A DNA stretch of 64,000 nucleotides from Cyanomargarita calcarea GSE-NOS-MK-12-04C (lineage in GTDB: Bacteria; Cyanobacteriota; Cyanobacteriia; Cyanobacteriales; Nostocaceae), in the NCBI GenBank assembly GCA_019359595.1, contig JAHHGZ010000026.1, positions 1 to 64,000 of the forward strand, written 5' to 3'. A program made the translations under genes and the position numbers. The number at the start of each line of letters is the position of its first letter. Position 1 is the first letter of the stretch. This document shows, in pieces, positions 60,368-64,000 of the stretch. The notes below the pieces were generated by a model. The model saw only the letters and a list, made by a program, of their open reading frames with translations, searched no databases and was not told where the DNA came from.

Positions 60368-60649
60368 ATGCAAGCAAAAATTCAAGCTAACATAAACAAA
60401 CAAATTACTGATGATATGCCAATTTTGCAGATTGGTGCTAGCGGGAAAGCTGTACGATTTCTTCAGATGCTCTTAATGGCTTATGGCTTTTTTAGTCGTG
60501 ATTTGTTGACTGATGAATTTAATGGCAGAACTGAGCTATCAGTGAAAAACTTTCAGACTGTTTATCGCTTGAGAGCCGATGGTATTGTCGGTGAAGAAAC
60601 ATGGAAAAAGTTAGCTGAGGTTGCTGCTGTAACAACAAACGTGAATTAA
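60368..60649 (+). CDS. Peptidoglycan-binding domain protein
   Basis: A 93-residue protein consisting of a short N-terminal extension and one PG_binding_1 domain: ILQIGASGKAVRFLQMLL then FNGRTELSVKNFQTVYRLRADGIVGEETWKKL (about 20-84). There is no signal peptide, so it may act in the cytoplasm as a protein-interaction module or be exported by another route. It is driven by site j. A GTGAGAGG ribosome site precedes the ATG. Confidence 0.87.
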   Translation: MQAKIQANINKQITDDMPILQIGASGKAVRFLQMLLMAYGFFSRDLLTDEFNGRTELSVKNFQTVYRLRADGIVGEETWKKLAEVAAVTTNVN

Positions 60650-60672
60650 TAGTTTATATCAAATTATGATGT

Positions 60673-60702
60673 CCCCCGACAAATCCTGGGAAGTCGAGGG
60701 TC
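60673..60702. terminator. Hairpin between convergent PG-binding gene and ftsH
   Basis: CCCCCGAC / GTCGAGGG stem with a T-rich tail on the plus strand, between the two convergent genes; a member of the CCCCGAC hairpin family. Confidence 0.55.
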
Positions 60703-60712
60703 TTGTGTTTTC

Positions 60713-62698
60713 TTAACTCAATACTAGTCCTTTCTCAACTCCTATTTTTGAATTGCCGTTAAGTATTGTTGGTATTAATAACTTATCTTCAAGACACTCT
60801 CCTTTGCTTAACCATTCATCGCTTGCTGGTAAAGTTTGAACCTGGATGAGATGCGATCGCAATTCTTCTCCTTCCAAAACTTCTTTTTCTAGCAGGATTT
60901 TGGCTGTATTCACCAGTAGCTCTCGATTATTGTTGAGAATCAATAACGCTAGATAGTGTGCCGCATCAATGATTTCCTTGACCTCTTGGTCAATTTGTTC
61001 GGTGATTTTCTGGCTAACTGCACGACGAGGATTGCTAAACCCATCCAAAAACGTTTGTTGAGCCTTCTCAAAAGCCACAGGCCCAAGTTTACTACTCATC
61101 CCGTAAAGCGTGACAAATCGCTCTGCTATATCTGTAGCTTTTTGGATATCATCGCTCGCACCAGTCGAAACCCTACCAAAAATTAACTCTTCTGCCGCTC
61201 GTCCACCCAGCAGCGTGACAATACGTCCGCGAATTTCATTTTCTGTCATCAAAAAGCGGTCTTCTTCGGGTAGTTGCAGTGTGTAGCCCAAAGCGGCAAT
61301 TCCACGGGGGACTATTGAGATTTTTTCAACACTTCCGGCACCAGGCATTACCGCAGCAATTAATGCATGGCCGACTTCATGATAAGCAACAGTCTTCTTC
61401 TCCATCTCGTTCAAAACGCGAGATTTTTTCTCTAACCCCGTTAAAATTCGCTCAATTGCTTCGTTAAAATCAGCCATTGTCACAGTTTCATGGTTCTTTC
61501 GTGCTGCGAGCAGTGCGGCTTCATTTACAAGGTTTGCTAAATCTGCACCTGCAAACCCCGGTGTCCGAATTGCCAGCTTTGATAAATCGACATCTTCTGA
61601 CAGATGCACATTTTTGGCGTGGATTTTGAGAATTGCTTCTCGACCAATTTTATCAGGACGGTCTACGACAATTTGACGGTCAAACCGACCGGGACGGCGC
61701 AATGCAGGGTCTAAAACTTCAGGCCGGTTGGTTGCAGCGAGAAGAATTACACCTGTATTGGGGTCAAAACCATCCATCTCAGAAAGTAGTTGGTTGAGGG
61801 TCTGTTCGCGCTCATCGTTACTACCTCGCATTGAACTAACCCCATCCCGCGATTTTCCTAAAGCATCTAATTCATCAATGAAAACAATACACGGTGCTTG
61901 GCGCTTTGCTTGCTCAAATAAATCGCGCACCCGTGCTGCACCAATACCGACAAATAGCTCGATAAACTCAGAACCGGAAATACTAAAGAAAGGAACTCCA
62001 GCTTCACCAGCGATCGCTTTTGCTAATAGTGTCTTACCTGTCCCCGGTGGTCCTACCAGCAAAACTCCTTTGGGAATTTTTGCTCCTAGGCGAGTATATT
62101 TGCTTTTGTGTTGGAGAAAATCGACAATTTCCTGTAGTTCTGCCTTTGCTTCATCAACGCCTGCAACATCATCAAACTTAACACCTGTAATGCCTTCGGA
62201 GTAAATCCGCGCTTTGCTTTTGCCAATTGTGAGTGCCGCTGGACCATCCATCTGATTGCGGTTCATCAAAGAGCTTAAAATAATAAAGAAAATTAAGGGA
62301 GGCAACACCCAACCAAACAAACTCGAAATCCATCCTGTACGATTGGGAGGTGGTGCAGAAAACTCCACTTGATGTTGGCGGAGAATCTTCGGCAGTTCTA
62401 AATCTATAACCACAGGTGTAGTTACAAATTTCTTTTGGGGTGCAGTTCCAGGTTGGTTTGTATTTGTTTCTGGTTTGAGTTCATATTCAATATTGTCGGA
62501 ACTTACAACCGCACGGGCAACTTTACCAGCTTCCACTTGCGATACAAAGGTACTGTAAGCTACTCGTTTTTGGGGTGTTTCTGCCCAAAACATCAAGTTG
62601 ATAAATATGAGTAATGTTAGCCAGAGCAATAAACTACTACCAATATGTCTCGGTTCGGGTGTTTTGATTGGGTTGTTGCCATCAGTGTCAACTGGCAT
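60713..62698 (-). CDS. ftsH: ATP-dependent zinc metalloprotease FtsH
   Basis: A 661-residue membrane protease. Two helices flank a lumenal/periplasmic domain (about 20-38 and 128-147). The AAA+ domain has Walker A GPPGTGKT (about 216-223), Walker [12 protein letters not shown] (about 270-280) and [13 protein letters not shown] (about 333-342). The protease domain has HEVGH (about 441-445) and the third zinc ligand D in the [17 protein letters not shown] block (about 518). It degrades damaged membrane proteins such as photosystem subunits. The lumenal region is longer than in FtsH2. Site k lies about 290 bp upstream. Confidence 0.96.
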   Translation of the reverse strand: MPVDTDGNNPIKTPEPRHIGSSLLLWLTLLIFINLMFWAETPQKRVAYSTFVSQVEAGKVARAVVSSDNIEYELKPETNTNQPGTAPQKKFVTTPVVIDLELPKILRQHQVEFSAPPPNRTGWISSLFGWVLPPLIFFIILSSLMNRNQMDGPAALTIGKSKARIYSEGITGVKFDDVAGVDEAKAELQEIVDFLQHKSKYTRLGAKIPKGVLLVGPPGTGKTLLAKAIAGEAGVPFFSISGSEFIELFVGIGAARVRDLFEQAKRQAPCIVFIDELDALGKSRDGVSSMRGSNDEREQTLNQLLSEMDGFDPNTGVILLAATNRPEVLDPALRRPGRFDRQIVVDRPDKIGREAILKIHAKNVHLSEDVDLSKLAIRTPGFAGADLANLVNEAALLAARKNHETVTMADFNEAIERILTGLEKKSRVLNEMEKKTVAYHEVGHALIAAVMPGAGSVEKISIVPRGIAALGYTLQLPEEDRFLMTENEIRGRIVTLLGGRAAEELIFGRVSTGASDDIQKATDIAERFVTLYGMSSKLGPVAFEKAQQTFLDGFSNPRRAVSQKITEQIDQEVKEIIDAAHYLALLILNNNRELLVNTAKILLEKEVLEGEELRSHLIQVQTLPASDEWLSKGECLEDKLLIPTILNGNSKIGVEKGLVLS

Positions 62699-62989
62699 AG
62701 TTAAATGCTCCTTTGGATCTTAAAAATTCAGCATTGCTAAAAGCTGCTTGCTAATTGCTGAATAAGGTATGAATTTTGTAGAAGGAATACTTTGCAGGAG
62801 CGCAAGCCACATGAATTGCTTCTTATTCAGTGCATCCTAAATGTCAGATCACCATTTTCATACTTTCAATTAGCAACGACCATTTTTCAAGTAAATTACT
62901 TACTTGTCACACCCCACACCTGTTGCAGCCAAAGAAAACCAAACTGCTTATTTATGCGAACTAGAGCAAGTTAAGGTTTGCTCTACTTA
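62699..62989. other. Leader of ftsH
   Basis: About 285 bp that would be transcribed from site k. It has a partial copy of the CAAGCCACATGAATTG repeat (about 62803-62819). No open frame on the minus strand is convincing. A second promoter nearer the gene cannot be excluded. Confidence 0.4.
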
Positions 62990-63023
62990 AGAATAGAAAA
63001 AAAATTTGAGGAACTTGTGAAGA
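62990..63023 (-). promoter_or_regulatory. Direct-repeat promoter of ftsH (site k)
   Basis: Minus strand: TCTTCA (63023-63018), 5 bp, TCCTCA (63012-63007), 11 bp, TATTCT (62995-62990). The gene reached is ftsH. Confidence 0.76.
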
Positions 63024-63088
63024 TAAGCTGAAACTGCACTCGTGGCTCCCACTCTACCCTCTACTCCGAGAGCTTGGTATAGGAGATA

Positions 63089-63979
63089 TCACGCCATAAT
63101 TTGTGGTTGCGTTTTGCCAAGCTTCCACGCCAAAATTGCGCCAAGCCCCAAAATGTTTACTACTAGTAAAAACAGACCTCCCAAGAACGGAATCAGACCA
63201 ATTAAAGTCAGGATGAGCAAACCGATAAGGAATTGTTGTATTGCTGTTTGTCTTTTGTTTATTAAAGCTTTCTGTCCAATTAAAAGAGCAACTCCTAGAG
63301 AACCCAGCAATGTGGTGATAAATGCGACTAAAGTAACCAATGGAATCAGTGGAATTCCCAGCAGGCTAACTGCAAGGAAGATGTTTAGCGCAATCACAAC
63401 GATACTACCTCCTAAGCCCCACAACCCTGTTTTACCTGGATATTGATTGATTGTTGCTGCAAGCAATGGGAGGAAATTTGGCAGCCAAAGCAAAAGCACA
63501 ACACCGAGAATTGCGCTTACAAGTGCTGTCAAAATGCGAAAGAAGGCATTGAAAAAATACATAGGAGATAAGATACCGCCAACACCCCACCTTCTGCGAC
63601 CATATATTCCTCTGTGACCATCTCCTGGGAGTGTACCGGATGCGCCACCAATTGTCGCTCCTTCCTCTTGAATAATTCTTCCGCCCACCGCGTAGGCATC
63701 CCCGTCAATACGGGCACCCTTTTTGAGAAACACATTTCCACCAACAGCGATCGCAGTTTCGGTGACTCTTGCTCCCGGCTGTACTGTGACTGAACCGCCG
63801 ATTGCTTGAGCATTCTCCACAACCTGTTTTTCGGGGACAGTCACATCACCCCCGAGCCGAATGATATTACTATTGTTAATGTTAATGTCGGTTTGTGCCA
63901 GAACTGTTGTTGATAAAAAAATCGTGATTAGGCCTGATATCAAGACCAAAATCAATCGTTTTCTGAGATGACCCTTCAT
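63089..63979 (-). CDS. Secreted/membrane protein with bactofilin-like repeats
   Basis: A 296-residue protein. A signal peptide (KRLILVLISGLITIFLSTTVLAQ, about 7-29) is followed by a beta-helix-like repeat region (about 40-115), in which units such as AIGGSVTVQPGARV, AVGGNVFLKKGARI and AVGGRIIQEEGATI repeat every 17-19 residues. Four hydrophobic segments follow (about 145-170, 185-205, 208-240, 248-282). Such repeats resemble polymer-forming (bactofilin/DUF583) modules on a membrane anchor. Function unknown, possibly envelope scaffold. The ATG at 63979 is 21 bp from the window end. Confidence 0.8.
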   Translation of the reverse strand: MKGHLRKRLILVLISGLITIFLSTTVLAQTDININNSNIIRLGGDVTVPEKQVVENAQAIGGSVTVQPGARVTETAIAVGGNVFLKKGARIDGDAYAVGGRIIQEEGATIGGASGTLPGDGHRGIYGRRRWGVGGILSPMYFFNAFFRILTALVSAILGVVLLLWLPNFLPLLAATINQYPGKTGLWGLGGSIVVIALNIFLAVSLLGIPLIPLVTLVAFITTLLGSLGVALLIGQKALINKRQTAIQQFLIGLLILTLIGLIPFLGGLFLLVVNILGLGAILAWKLGKTQPQIMA

Positions 63980-64000
63980 ACCTCATCCCTCACTTTGTTG

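Noticed and set aside
63980-64000. CCTCATCCCTCA just before the window end as a twelfth regulon site
   Set aside because: Spacing is not 11 bp and the region is cut by the window edge.
1-64000. tRNA or rRNA genes
   Set aside because: I looked for GGTTCGAATCC-like T-arms and conserved rRNA stretches by eye and found none that fold; a dedicated tRNA search would be decisive.

Overview
The window is chromosome from a filamentous, very probably heterocyst-forming (Nostocales-type) cyanobacterium. The evidence is the abundance of HIP1 octamers (GCGATCGC), heptanucleotide tandem repeats (GTTAGGA type), families known mainly from this group (RexT/TrxA2, DevBCA exporter, CBS-CP12 fusion, Slr1339-type salt-stress protein, DUF1816, GrpE-like HTH protein) and moderate-to-low GC. 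I saw no rRNA, convincing tRNA or CRISPR array.

Layout. 0-9 kb: metabolic and redox genes. They include a ROK glucokinase, a creatininase-family amidohydrolase, and a thiol/electrophile defence block (nitroreductase, old-yellow-enzyme, GST, TrxA2) facing the redox sensor RexT. 9-18 kb: a GrpE-like protein, a VapC/Phd-type toxin-antitoxin pair, three tandem vWA paralogues followed by a Slr1339-type protein, HxlR/AzoR, an ABA4-like protein and a pentapeptide/membrane hybrid. 18-25 kb: a UspA, a Rieske protein, a 1076-residue CBS-PAS-histidine-kinase-receiver hybrid and an alpha/beta hydrolase. 25-31 kb: decaying DNA with a lon pseudogene and the remains of what looks like an EAD/VMAP/MoxR conflict system around an intact GMC oxidoreductase. 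31-37 kb: a TetR-controlled DevBCA exporter with two GNAT acetyltransferases interleaved. 37-51 kb: intact cysT/cysW inside a broken sulfate-uptake locus, then a mosaic of intact genes and gene stubs (cysA-ferredoxin chimera, sbp, Csp, CadD, SDR, LysR, prohibitin and FAD-oxidoreductase pieces). 51-64 kb: a stress island with DUF1816 and GerMN proteins, an alpha/beta hydrolase, UspA, a membrane protein with CBS-CP12, a truncated DevB-like protein, a peptidoglycan-binding protein and FtsH.

Main observation. Eleven promoters share one architecture: a direct repeat TCCTCA-N5-TCCTCA (11-bp period) placed exactly 11 bp upstream of a TANNNT/C -10 hexamer, with no TTGACA-like -35. They lie upstream of the zinc-ribbon protein, both UspA genes, the lon pseudogene, DUF1816, GerMN, the alpha/beta-hydrolase region, membrane protein + CBS-CP12, the DevB-like stub, the peptidoglycan-binding protein and ftsH. 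This geometry is typical of an OmpR/PhoB-type activator overlapping the -35 region and defines a candidate stress/proteostasis regulon that I do not recognise. Two of its members (lon and the devB-like gene) are truncated beside copies of the same dispersed repeat.

The window also holds about eighteen broken genes or stubs, several joined head-to-tail or back-to-back, so this genome (or this region) appears to be eroding by deletion and repeat insertion.
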